A program made the translations under genes and the position numbers. From positions 1 to 53,694 of the forward strand of contig NZ_CP036340.1 of NCBI RefSeq assembly GCF_007746075.1: a DNA stretch of 53,694 bases. Reading direction: 5' to 3'. Shown here piece by piece: positions 14,877 to 24,037 of the stretch (position 1 is its first letter; the number at the start of each line of letters is the position of its first letter). The DNA is from Lacipirellula limnantheis. Its GTDB lineage: Bacteria; Planctomycetota; Planctomycetia; Pirellulales; Lacipirellulaceae. The notes beneath the pieces were generated by a model. It ran no database searches. It saw only the letters and a list, made by a program, of their open reading frames with translations, and was not told where the DNA came from.

Positions 14877-16373
14877 ATGATGAGCCTCTTCGTCCTGAAG
14901 TTATTGAGCAATCTCGCGCTGGCCCTAGCGAGCATGGCTATTGGGTCGGCGATCACAGTCGTGGTGATTCAACTCCGTCGACGACGTCAGCCAGTTCATC
15001 CTACGGATCAGTCTCGCACGGAAGACGCGGCGCGAACGCAAGCCGCTGTTGAGCAGATCAGGCAATTGGCGGTCGACGTTGCCAATGACGTTGGCAACCA
15101 CAGTGAGACAATGGAAGGGTGGTCGGCGCAACTAGACGCGAGTCGAAGCAGCGGTAAAGCGGGGGTGTTAGAGATTCAATCGCTAGTCGAGGGAATGCTC
15201 GATGCTAACCACCAGCTCCACGCGCGGCTCAAGTTAGCCGAGCAGAAAATAGCGACGCAGGCGGAAGAGATACGTACCCAAGAATCGAACGCGAAAACCG
15301 ACGCGTTGACTGGCCTTGCCAATAGGCGGTTGTTCGACTCCGAGCTGGCCACTGACATCCTCTCGTCATTGGCTGCTGGAGAAGCCTGTTCACTGATCAT
15401 TTTCGACATTGACCATTTCAAGAAATTTAACGACGCTCACGGCCATTTGGCCGGAGACGAAGTATTGCGGACGGTGGCTGGCGCTGTCGCGAACATCATC
15501 CGTAAGCCATATTTGGCTGCGCGATATGGAGGAGAGGAGTTTGCCGCCATCTTGCCGAATACGTCAGCCCAGCAAGCTCGGGCCATCGCTGATCGGATTC
15601 GATTCGCGATTCAAGAAACATCCGTGTCATTCGAAGGCAAAGTGCTCAGCGTCACAGCCAGCATCGGAGTGGCGGAAGCGATTGCGGAAGAGCAACCCCG
15701 AGATCTCGTGCGACGCGCCGACGAAGCCGTCTATGCGGCCAAAGCGTCGGGCCGTAACTGTTGCTATTGGCATGACGGCCGCCAGACGCTGGCGGTAGCG
15801 TCGCTTGCGAAAGAGCCAGCGGCTAAAGGTTCTGCGGCCCCCGCCTGCCGCGTCAAAACCTCAATTGCGGACATCATTGCTGTTCAGGCAGCCTCGCTGC
15901 CGGCAGCGAGCGTCGTCATTGATTCCATTCGCGACCGACTAGTTTCGAACAATGGTCCCGAAGGCGCCATTTCCCTACTACACATCCGCCCAAAACAACT
16001 GTTCGTATTGAACAGTTATGACGAGCAGCGATCCACTGAGTTGTTAAGCGACTTAATTGCGACAGTCGTGGCGGCGACGCGGCGCGACGCGGACCTTATC
16101 GCTTCACTTGGTGACGGCGAATTCCTAGTGGCGCTGCCAGGAATCGGCGAAAGCGCTGCGCGAATCGTGTCGCAGCGGATCCGTACGGCAATTGCTTCGC
16201 ATTTACTGGCTACCGAGACAGGGACGACTCATCTGCATGTCGAAGTCGGCGTCGTCGAAATGGACGGAAGTATTGAATTGGTAGAGGCGATCGAATTGGC
16301 GAAGTACTTGTCGATGCCTGAAGAGTTGGCCTCGAAGGCCACGAAACCAATGGTTCTGGCAGGTAATCCCTAA
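14877..16373 (+). CDS. Membrane-bound diguanylate cyclase with second degenerate GGDEF domain
   Basis: A 498-aa protein with one N-terminal membrane helix (about residues 4-34), a coiled linker, and a full GGDEF domain starting at DALTGLANRR near residue 141. The active-site motif is YGGEEF at about residues 216-221, so activity making c-di-GMP from GTP is expected. The conserved FDIDHFKKFND metal-binding segment is present. A second, weaker GGDEF-like domain follows (SLGDGEFLVALPG near residue 410) and has probably lost activity. The start lacks an obvious ribosome binding site; the 287-base gap before it holds no convincing gene. Confidence 0.85.
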   Translation: MMSLFVLKLLSNLALALASMAIGSAITVVVIQLRRRRQPVHPTDQSRTEDAARTQAAVEQIRQLAVDVANDVGNHSETMEGWSAQLDASRSSGKAGVLEIQSLVEGMLDANHQLHARLKLAEQKIATQAEEIRTQESNAKTDALTGLANRRLFDSELATDILSSLAAGEACSLIIFDIDHFKKFNDAHGHLAGDEVLRTVAGAVANIIRKPYLAARYGGEEFAAILPNTSAQQARAIADRIRFAIQETSVSFEGKVLSVTASIGVAEAIAEEQPRDLVRRADEAVYAAKASGRNCCYWHDGRQTLAVASLAKEPAAKGSAAPACRVKTSIADIIAVQAASLPAASVVIDSIRDRLVSNNGPEGAISLLHIRPKQLFVLNSYDEQRSTELLSDLIATVVAATRRDADLIASLGDGEFLVALPGIGESAARIVSQRIRTAIASHLLATETGTTHLHVEVGVVEMDGSIELVEAIELAKYLSMPEELASKATKPMVLAGNP

Positions 16374-16461
16374 TTATTTGCTGTCGGCAAAACGCAGCGG
16401 GCTGCGTCGGCATTTCAGCATGTTTGTCAGGATGGCGCGACTATGCACTGATAGTTAGCGA

Positions 16462-16502
16462 CAAAAAAAACAGACGTCGCGAATCCCGAAGGAGTCGCGA
16501 CG
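16462..16502 (-). terminator. Intrinsic terminator, minus strand
   Basis: CGTCGCGA at 16475-16482 pairs with TCGCGACG at 16495-16502; on the minus strand the stem is followed by TCTG and eight T. It sits eight bases after the stop of the 67-aa minus-strand frame and supports that frame being expressed. Confidence 0.7.
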
Positions 16503-16509
16503 CCTTGAG

Positions 16510-16713
16510 CTAGCTCGCACAGTAGCCGCAATCACGGATCCGACTCGGCGGTTCTCTCCTGTGCCGTTGCAGAGGATAGCCGCCTCGCCGCGTCCGGAAA
16601 ATACCCACCTCCGCATTCTGACCTACACAATCTGCGCGGATGGTAAATGGTATATCGGGAATGGCCGCTGGTTGATCGATGTAAGCCAAATACGATGCTC
16701 CATTTAACTCCAA
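16510..16713 (-). CDS. Possible small protein (67 aa)
   Basis: The frame begins MELNGASYLAYIDQP, with TTGGAG four bases before the ATG, and ends next to a strong minus-strand terminator. It contains two C-terminal cysteines (CGYCAS) and no recognised domain. The terminator and ribosome binding site are the main support. It could be the remains of a longer gene. Confidence 0.42.
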   Translation of the reverse strand: MELNGASYLAYIDQPAAIPDIPFTIRADCVGQNAEVGIFRTRRGGYPLQRHRREPPSRIRDCGYCAS

Positions 16714-17007
16714 CAGTTGCTTCGGTTCGCCCGGACTCTCCGATGAGTGGCAGCAAACGGAGAGTAGGCCACACCCTCAGCTAGGACACTTCGGGGCGCG
16801 CCGCTCGTGGGTTGCGCCTAAAACCGAAAAGCATCTTCGTCTCGCAGCTCACCGAGCCTGAGGCCATCGAGACCCATTCGCGGATTGTCTGCGACTGGGA
16901 AAAGCCTCGTCCACGAGTAAGAATTCGGAAACCCCGGCTGGGCGAGCTTAGAACCGCCCTGCATGCCGCGGCAAACAATCACTCCGCGCGGCGGCAGCAA
17001 TTTGTGA

Positions 17008-17574
17008 AAAACTGCCTATACATCGCGCGGTGGAGGCATCGGGCTTACACTGGTGAAGTCTCTAGTCACGATGCACGGAGGCGAGATTTCAGTCCAGAGC
17101 GCCGGCGTCAACCAAGGAACGGAGTTCCAGGTGCGTCTACCCATTGTCATGCTCGGAACTATTGAGGACGTGACTTCGGCCCCCCGGCCGCCTTCGATTT
17201 ATTTTACCGCATCCAGCCGCCGAAAAGTCCTTGTTGTGGACGACAATCTCGACGCTGCGCGAACGCTGGCCCTGATGGTGAAGATGTTCGACAATGAAGT
17301 TCGAATTGCGCACGACGGGGAGGAGGCGATGCTAATTGCCGCGGCGTTTCTGCCGGAGGTGATCTTGATGGATATCGGCATGCCAAAAATGAACGGCTAT
17401 GACGCCGCTCGTAGTATGCGTCAACAGAAGTGGGGCCAAAACATCACACTGGTCGCACTAACTGGATGGGGGCAAGAGGAGGATAAGAAGCGCGCCATGG
17501 AGGCGGGATTCGACCATCATCTTGTCAAACCCGCGGATCCGGCTGAACTTCGGCGCTTGCTTATGCTGGATTGA
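17008..17574 (+). pseudogene. Truncated hybrid histidine kinase: kinase tail plus intact receiver domain
   Basis: The frame opens just after a TGA at 17005-17007 and reads GGGIGLTLVKSLVTMHGG, the G2 box and end of a histidine kinase ATPase domain; the rest of the kinase is missing upstream. A complete receiver domain follows from about 17218 (KVLVVDDN; phospho-acceptor in LMDIGMPKMNGYD; ALTGWG; LVKPAD). A GTG at 17053 could still allow expression as a stand-alone response regulator of about 173 aa. The 230 bases upstream look scrambled. The truncated end adjoins the decayed duplicate at 17624, so rearrangement here probably removed neighbouring sequence. Confidence 0.7.
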
Positions 17575-17623
17575 AGGCTTCGCTGGTCAGCCCTAGTGAA
17601 GCATCATGAAAGGTAGTCGGTAT

Positions 17624-18163
17624 AACGCATCGCGACCTGCCTGCTGCGGCACGGGTACGTGCACTATGTGCAAGGCGAAGTGAAGGAAGGAAAAGACCCT
17701 CGCTCCCTCGACGCCAAGATGCTGACCAAGTACGAGGTGGTGCAGAGCGAGCATCGGCGGGCACGACGCAAGGAGCGGGGGCTGGCGAATTTGCAGTACG
17801 TCCGGTTCCAGCGGACCTGGGTGCTGCTGGCGGCCAAAGGTTCCCATCCGATGAAGAGCGAAGAGAGAAATCAATTCAAAGACATCCGCGAGTCGCCGAT
17901 TCAAATTGCCGGCTACTCCATCTACTTGAAGCAAGGCGACTGGAAGAAGAAGCGGACCAAGGTAGAACCGTTGATGCGGGAGCGTCGGCCAACTGAGCGG
18001 CGTCGCTTGGCAAGTCAGTGGTGCTGGTGGGGCTCGCCGGCCGCGTCGCAGCCATGTTCCGCTCCTTTGGTACTCGAAGCTCGCGCAGCTAAAGCCTCGG
18101 CTTGTCCGCTTCGTCTTTTGGCTTCTGCGTCCGTGATCCGCTTCGTTGCCTGGCCAATCACGT
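17624..18163 (+). pseudogene. Decayed second copy of the 232-aa gene region
   Basis: 17624-17980 aligns without gaps to 11978-12334 of the intact 232-aa gene with few substitutions. The copy then jumps to sequence matching 12720-12902, which spans the intergenic region and the 3' end of the convergent 104-aa gene. A 385-base internal piece (12335-12719) is missing, as are the first 17 codons and the whole structured RNA. A frame from 17659 gives a truncated protein. This is direct evidence that the region has been copied within this plasmid or arrived twice. Confidence 0.88.
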
Positions 18164-18204
18164 CAGAGTGCAAGTCCCCGTAATTCACTCTGAACGCTGA
18201 GCGT

Positions 18205-18576
18205 TCAACGCTTGTCTGCTTCGGGCACCGTGGCCTCGCGGACCGATCGCGCCTGCTTGCAAATCGCGATGAGATCGGCCAATGCTGCTGCAACTTCGGG
18301 GCTATTCCTCCGATCGGCGAGCAGCGTCTCTAGGCGATCCGCTGCGACGGAAATTGCCGGGAACCCGTAACTCCCCGCAGATCCTTTGAGCTGGTGGACG
18401 CTTCGGTTTAACAGTTCCCAGTCGCCGTCGACAAACGTACGGCTCAAACGCTCGATGCGGGCGGGCATATCGGAGAGATACTGGTTAATCAGATCCTCCA
18501 GTTCAGAAAAAGTATTCATGTACGCTGAGTGCCTAGGCGACGGGAAAGTGTCATTTATCGACTTCTCAACACTCAT
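18205..18576 (-). CDS. Stand-alone HPt phosphotransfer protein
   Basis: A 123-aa protein with a histidine phosphotransfer domain: HQLKGSAGSYGFP carries the phospho-accepting histidine near residue 65, followed by AADRLETLL. AAAGGG lies six bases before the ATG. The motif is very like the C-terminal HPt of the hybrid kinase at 19568-24037 (HQLKGAGGGYGFP), so the two probably derive from one ancestor and could share partners. It would relay phosphate between the island's kinase and a response regulator such as the one at 19011. It is divergent from that regulator gene. Confidence 0.82.
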   Translation of the reverse strand: MSVEKSINDTFPSPRHSAYMNTFSELEDLINQYLSDMPARIERLSRTFVDGDWELLNRSVHQLKGSAGSYGFPAISVAADRLETLLADRRNSPEVAAALADLIAICKQARSVREATVPEADKR

Positions 18577-19010
18577 TACACGCCCTTTCAATCTGAATGT
18601 TCTCGCTGCAGCCACATTTGCTTTCGGAGCTTCTTTATAACCTAGTACACGCCAGGACGTTTTTACTCTCATTGAAGCGACCTTGGCGAATATTGGCGAT
18701 CTGGACTGTTCTTGAGCCGATGCCGTCTGCGCGGAAACCGAAATTTATAAAGTTCCATAATGCGCAGTTTCCTGTTGCCTGATCTGCCAGATCGACTCCA
18801 ACGCATGCTCGTCATGTACTGCGTCGTGAGGTTTATTCGTAGTCAACCGGGACTAACGACGCATCCGCTTGAATGCGGCCACCCGCATTGGCCGCCCAAG
18901 GCGTTCCTGCTCCTTCCCGTCGTACGATTGCGCTCAAGAAAGTGCGTTCATGGTGAACCGCTTCTGATTTGCACTGTTTGACTTCGCATACGCAGTAATA
19001 AGAGGATGCC
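18577..19010. other. Divergent intergenic region, no gene seen
   Basis: The 434 bases between the HPt gene and the response regulator gene hold no frame I trust on either strand. Promoters for both divergent genes should lie here; I could not identify a convincing one. Confidence 0.35.
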
Positions 19011-19454
19011 GTGGTCGCCGTTAACAACCGGAAAATTAATGTGGTCTTCGTCGAGGACGACCTCGCTCAGGCGAACTGGGTGTCGCGTTTATTGGTAGGT
19101 CGCCTCCCGGAGGGAGTCGAACTCCTAACGTTTACCGATTCGTCCGCGGCGTCCGCCCACCTGGGCGAGGAGTGGGTCGATGTGATTATCACTGATCTTG
19201 ATATGCCCAAGGTCGATGGTCTGACGTTGGTTCGGCGGGCCCGAGAATTCAATCCGCGCGTTCAGGCCGTGATCTTGACGGCCGCCTCGACATCGGCGGC
19301 GTTGGTGGATGCGGGCGACATTGGCGTTGCGGACTATCTTCTCAAACCCGTTGATATACAGACTGTTGCCGGATTGATTGAGCAAGCCGCAGAGAGGGTC
19401 GATCGTTGGCGGCGCGCTTTGTTGGGAACGATCGCGTTGAAACGCGGCCATTAG
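19011..19454 (+). CDS. Single-domain response regulator
   Basis: A 147-aa receiver protein: acidic pocket FVEDD near residue 15, phospho-acceptor in ITDLDMPKVDG near residue 61, ILTAAS, and the lysine in LLKPVD near residue 109. No output domain follows, so it probably acts by protein contact or as a relay intermediate. The GTG start at 19011 has AGAGGA a few bases upstream. It lies just before the large hybrid kinase gene. Confidence 0.82.
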   Translation: MVAVNNRKINVVFVEDDLAQANWVSRLLVGRLPEGVELLTFTDSSAASAHLGEEWVDVIITDLDMPKVDGLTLVRRAREFNPRVQAVILTAASTSAALVDAGDIGVADYLLKPVDIQTVAGLIEQAAERVDRWRRALLGTIALKRGH

Positions 19455-19567
19455 AATCCACGAATCGCCGTAAAATACGGCACAGTCTTGAATGTTTAAG
19501 GGCGCGCTGCGGCTTTCGGGATGAGTTGCCCAGGGCGGCGAAGGCAAATTATCCGGGTAGTAAAGGT

Positions 19568-22500
19568 ATGAAACATCTGGGCGTTATTCGTGACCTACTG
19601 CCAGCTGTAGCTTGCGCGGTTGCCGCTGCATGGCTGGAATGGCTAGCGTTCGCATGGCGTCGATCCGCAAACCCTAATTGGCTAGTGGAAGCGCTGGGAG
19701 GGGGATTGCTCTTGTCGCTGGCTGGGCTCTTGTTATGGCGTCGGAACAAATTGCGAACAAAACCCGGGGCCCCGTCGCAAATCAGGATGAGCGTCGCCCC
19801 ATGGGCAGCCCTCGCCGCGTTCACGGCGGGGTCGATATTCACGACGTTAGCGGTGACCGCCGCCATGAAGGCCGTCCGTGACAGAGCCCAGGACAGTTTC
19901 AACAGGCTTTCAGAGCGGCTTACGGAGGATGTGCAGAGTCGGGTCAATCGGTCGATGTACGGACTCAAAGGAGCGAGAGGCATGTATGCAGCGACCGACG
20001 CCCTGGACCGTAGTGCATTTAAGGCATATGTGGCCTCCCGCGATCTCCCCACGGAATTCCCAGGGGCTCTCGGCTTTGGCTTCATTTGGCGGCTGGAGCG
20101 ACACAATCTTGACAGCTTCGAGGACGCAGCGCGTGCTGATGGTGCGCCAGAGTTCCACGTTCATCGCTATTCCAATGGAGACATGATCGGCGATGCGTCA
20201 GATCTGTTGATAATTGAATACATCTATCCGCGAGAACGAAACCTAGGCGCTGAAGGCCTCGATATTGGTTCCGAACGAGTGCGCCGCGACGCCGCTGAGC
20301 ATGCGATACGGACTGGAGAACCGACGATCAGCGGATGCGTTAAGCTGGTTCAGGACGAGTTGCAAAGAGTTGGGTTTCTCTACTTCCTGCCCGTGTACAA
20401 AAATGGAACCCGTCCAGCAACTCCCGCGGAACGAGAGAAGACGCTCGTCGGTATTCTGTACGCACCCATTCTATTGGAGGAGGCGCTGCAAGGCATCTTT
20501 GAAGCGGCTAAAGGGGGGATTGACTTTGAGCTCTTTGACGGAGAGCAACTGAGCAGCGCTAGTAAGCTGTTCGACTTCGACGGTCACCTCTCGAGCGACG
20601 ACGAGTCTGTCACGAACACGGACTACGACGATCGCATGTTCTGCAGACGGAGCCTCATCCGGGTCGGAGGCCGAATCTGGACGGTGGTGACAAGTAGCAA
20701 GCCTGTTTTCGAACGCTCGATCGATTATTCGACGCCGATCACCCTCGGGATCGCCGGGGTCCTGCTGTCATGCGGGCTTTCAGTTCTTGTCTGGAATATG
20801 GGACTACGCGAGCGGCGCGCCACCATACTTGCGACGGAGATGACGGCGGAATTGCGGGCGGGCGCTGAGGCGCTGCGATTGGCCTCGCATAAATCGGAGC
20901 GGCTGGCTGAGATAGCTCGAAGAACCGGCAATGCTGTCGTCATTACAGACGCCGTGGGTCGCGTTGAATGGGTCAATGAGGGATTCACTCGCGTCAGCGG
21001 TTACGCGTTGGAAGATATGATTGGCAAGAAGCCGGGTGACGTTCTGCAAGGACCTAACAGCGACCGTGAGACCGCCGCGCAGATGCGCGGAGCGATTCAT
21101 CGCGGCGAGCCTTGCTCGGTAGAGATCGTCAACTATGCCAAAAATGGCCGGCAGTACCTCATTTCGATCGAGATTGAGCCGCTGCGGGACGCTGGCGGAG
21201 CGCTTACTGGCTTTATGGCGATTGAGACTGACGTGACGGAGCGACGTCAAGTGATGGAGGAGCTCCGACTGGAACGCGAGCGACTCGACTTGGCGATGAC
21301 GGGCTCAGGGCTAGGCTTGTTTGATTGGAATCTGGAAACGGGCGACATCGTCTTTCGAGCGGCCGGGGCGAACATGCTGGGTTACGGCGTTGACGAGTTG
21401 CCGACGAAGGTTTCTCAGTGGTTCGAGGCCATACACCCCGATGACCGGGACGCCGCAGCGACGGCGGTGCGTGAATCGATCGAGCTTGGCAAGCCCTATG
21501 AGTGCGAGCATCGCCTGTTGACTAGTGACGGTGCCTGGCGTTGGATTCTAGGGCGGGGCAGGGTCGCGGCCTGCAATGAGCGAGGCGCAGCCATCCGCTT
21601 TGTAGGCACGCACCAAGACATCACTCGCCGCAAAGAGGCGGAGGCTGAGCTTGCTGCAGCGAAAACGATCGCCGAGACGGCCCTGCGAGAAGGCGAGGCG
21701 CTTCGACATACGCTTGATCAACACGCGATCGTTTCAATTACTGACGCGAGAGGACGGATTGTCGCCGTCAATGACGCGTTCTGCGCCATCAGCGGCTATT
21801 CGCGAGACGAACTTTTGGGGAAGGATCATCGATGCATCAATTCCGGCGAGCATCCCAAGTCATTCTGGACCGAGATGTGGCGCACAATCGCTGGCGGGCA
21901 ACCTTGGCACGGCGAGGTGTGCAATCGGGCCAAGGACGGTTCTCATTACTGGGTGAGTTCCACGATCGCCCCGTTTTTCGACTCAACGGGCCGCATTGAT
22001 AGGTATGTCTCGATCCGGACCGACATCACCGCGCGTAAACTGGCGGAGCAACAGATGGCGGAGAGCGAGAGTCGCTTTAGACTCCTCGCGGACTCGTTGC
22101 CCATGTTGGTCTGGACCAGCGACGCCGACGGCCACAGAAACTACTTCAATCGGTCGTGGGTCGAGTTCACAGGTCGCGACGTCGAGAATGAACTGGGAGA
22201 CGGGTGGATCTGCAGCGTCCACCCGGAGGACGTCGAGCGCAGCATGCATACTTATCGCGATGCGCTCGCGGCGCGGCGCGGCTTTGAACTGGAGTATAGA
22301 CTCAGGCGACACGACGGGATGTTTCGCACCCTATTGGCCCGTGGCGTCCCGCGCATGTCACCTGCGGGTATCTTCGAAGGTTTCGTTGGCGCATGCGTTG
22401 ACGTGACGGAACTAAACGAAGCGCAATTGATTGCCCAAGACGCAAACCGGGCCAAGAGCGAATTTTTAGCCAACATGAGTCATGAGATCCGAACGCCGCT

Positions 22501-24037
22501 AACGGCGATTCTAGGATATTGCGACATCCTCCGCGACGACGGCATCATCGAGCGGGCGCCACCGCGCCGAATCGAAACGATCGACACGATTCGACGCGCC
22601 GGCGAACACCTGTTGTCCATCATCAACGACATTCTCGATCTCTCGAAAATCGAAGCCGGAAAACTTGAAACAGAACTGATCGAGACGCCGCTGCCGCGCA
22701 TCTTGATGGAAGTTGACAGTCTCATGCGTCCCCGCGTCGCCAGTGGTAGCGTGCAGCTACGCACTTATTTGGAGACGCCGGCCCCGGATCGCATCATCAG
22801 TGACCCGACTCGCCTCCGACAGATTCTCGTCAATCTCGTCGGGAACGCCGCTAAATTCACTGAGCACGGATCAATTGAAATGAGCGCGCGGGTCAATCGT
22901 TCGGAAACCGGCGCCCAACTTCTTCTAGCGGTACGCGATACGGGGCCGGGGATGACGCCCGAGCAAAGCGCTGGCCTGTTTCGACCGTTTACGCAGGCAG
23001 ACTCGTCCGTGACCCGCAAACACGGGGGGACTGGTCTGGGACTGACGATATGTCGTCGACTGGCGCGCTTGATGGGCGGCGACGTCCGATTAGATTATTC
23101 GCGCCCGGGAGAAGGAACGAGATTCGTCGTGGAATTGCCCCTGGTCGAGACGCCCGACAGCCAGTTGATCGTTGACCTCGCGAGTTGTTCTAAGGAGAGA
23201 GAAGCGGTCAGTGAAGCAGCGCCGGCACGGATTTCCGGGCGAATCCTACTCGCTGAGGACGGCGACGATAATCGAAGGCTTATTACGTTTCATCTCGTCA
23301 ATGCTGGAGCGGACGTCGAAGTCGCCGAGAACGGACAGGTGGCCCTGGAAATGCTAGAAGCGGCGTGGCGATCTGAGCGGCCCTTCGATTTGTTGCTGAC
23401 GGACATGCAAATGCCTGTCATGGATGGCTATACCCTAGCCAAAACCGTGCGCGCTCGCGCCCTGGACATTCCGATCGTGGCCCTGACAGCGCACGCCATG
23501 ACTGAAGATCGGCGTAAGTGTTTGGACGCCGGCTGCAACGACTATGCCAGTAAACCGATCGACAAGTTGGCGCTCCTGAAGACGTGCCAACGGTGGATCG
23601 AATGCGGTCACACCCGTACCGCAATGAACCATAGCGACGGCAATTCGAGGCTGGATGAGACGCTGGCCATCGCAGTAAGCCACGACGCGCTGCTTAGTGA
23701 TCTTGCCGACGACCCTGATCTCGCTGAACTAGTGGCCCATTTCGTGAGCTCGCTTGATGGGAAGATGGCCAACTTGCGGGCACGCTTCGCCAGCAGTGAT
23801 ATGAGCGAACTAGCGATGCTGGCCCATCAACTGAAGGGCGCCGGCGGCGGTTACGGGTTTCCGACCATCAGCGAAGCCGCACGTCGGTTGGAGACCAGCG
23901 TCAAGGAAGGCGAAGCTCGGGAAGGGATTGCGACGGCGCTCAACGAGCTAGCGGCGATCTGTGACCGAGCCATGGCAGGCCGTCGACAATTTGAGTTAAC
24001 CGCCGCCGATCTCCAGGTATCGGAGCATACATTATGA
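19568..24037 (+). CDS. Large hybrid sensor histidine kinase (CHASE-PAS4-HisKA-HATPase-REC-HPt)
   Basis: A 1489-aa membrane kinase. Three N-terminal membrane helices (about 10-30, 40-57, 72-95) precede an extracytoplasmic CHASE sensor (about 130-330) and a fourth helix near 390-410. Four PAS domains follow, around 457, 574, 716 and 847. The kinase core has FLANMSHEIRTPL with the phospho-accepting histidine near 970, the N box near 1087 and GGTGLGL near 1152. A receiver domain (LLTDMQMPVMDG near 1277) and a C-terminal HPt (HQLKGAGGG near 1419) complete an internal phosphorelay. The ATG at 19568 is preferred because the hydrophobic N-terminus starts there; an upstream ATG at 19406 overlaps the regulator gene. 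It overlaps the next gene by four bases. Confidence 0.88.
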   Translation: MKHLGVIRDLLPAVACAVAAAWLEWLAFAWRRSANPNWLVEALGGGLLLSLAGLLLWRRNKLRTKPGAPSQIRMSVAPWAALAAFTAGSIFTTLAVTAAMKAVRDRAQDSFNRLSERLTEDVQSRVNRSMYGLKGARGMYAATDALDRSAFKAYVASRDLPTEFPGALGFGFIWRLERHNLDSFEDAARADGAPEFHVHRYSNGDMIGDASDLLIIEYIYPRERNLGAEGLDIGSERVRRDAAEHAIRTGEPTISGCVKLVQDELQRVGFLYFLPVYKNGTRPATPAEREKTLVGILYAPILLEEALQGIFEAAKGGIDFELFDGEQLSSASKLFDFDGHLSSDDESVTNTDYDDRMFCRRSLIRVGGRIWTVVTSSKPVFERSIDYSTPITLGIAGVLLSCGLSVLVWNMGLRERRATILATEMTAELRAGAEALRLASHKSERLAEIARRTGNAVVITDAVGRVEWVNEGFTRVSGYALEDMIGKKPGDVLQGPNSDRETAAQMRGAIHRGEPCSVEIVNYAKNGRQYLISIEIEPLRDAGGALTGFMAIETDVTERRQVMEELRLERERLDLAMTGSGLGLFDWNLETGDIVFRAAGANMLGYGVDELPTKVSQWFEAIHPDDRDAAATAVRESIELGKPYECEHRLLTSDGAWRWILGRGRVAACNERGAAIRFVGTHQDITRRKEAEAELAAAKTIAETALREGEALRHTLDQHAIVSITDARGRIVAVNDAFCAISGYSRDELLGKDHRCINSGEHPKSFWTEMWRTIAGGQPWHGEVCNRAKDGSHYWVSSTIAPFFDSTGRIDRYVSIRTDITARKLAEQQMAESESRFRLLADSLPMLVWTSDADGHRNYFNRSWVEFTGRDVENELGDGWICSVHPEDVERSMHTYRDALAARRGFELEYRLRRHDGMFRTLLARGVPRMSPAGIFEGFVGACVDVTELNEAQLIAQDANRAKSEFLANMSHEIRTPLTAILGYCDILRDDGIIERAPPRRIETIDTIRRAGEHLLSIINDILDLSKIEAGKLETELIETPLPRILMEVDSLMRPRVASGSVQLRTYLETPAPDRIISDPTRLRQILVNLVGNAAKFTEHGSIEMSARVNRSETGAQLLLAVRDTGPGMTPEQSAGLFRPFTQADSSVTRKHGGTGLGLTICRRLARLMGGDVRLDYSRPGEGTRFVVELPLVETPDSQLIVDLASCSKEREAVSEAAPARISGRILLAEDGDDNRRLITFHLVNAGADVEVAENGQVALEMLEAAWRSERPFDLLLTDMQMPVMDGYTLAKTVRARALDIPIVALTAHAMTEDRRKCLDAGCNDYASKPIDKLALLKTCQRWIECGHTRTAMNHSDGNSRLDETLAIAVSHDALLSDLADDPDLAELVAHFVSSLDGKMANLRARFASSDMSELAMLAHQLKGAGGGYGFPTISEAARRLETSVKEGEAREGIATALNELAAICDRAMAGRRQFELTAADLQVSEHTL

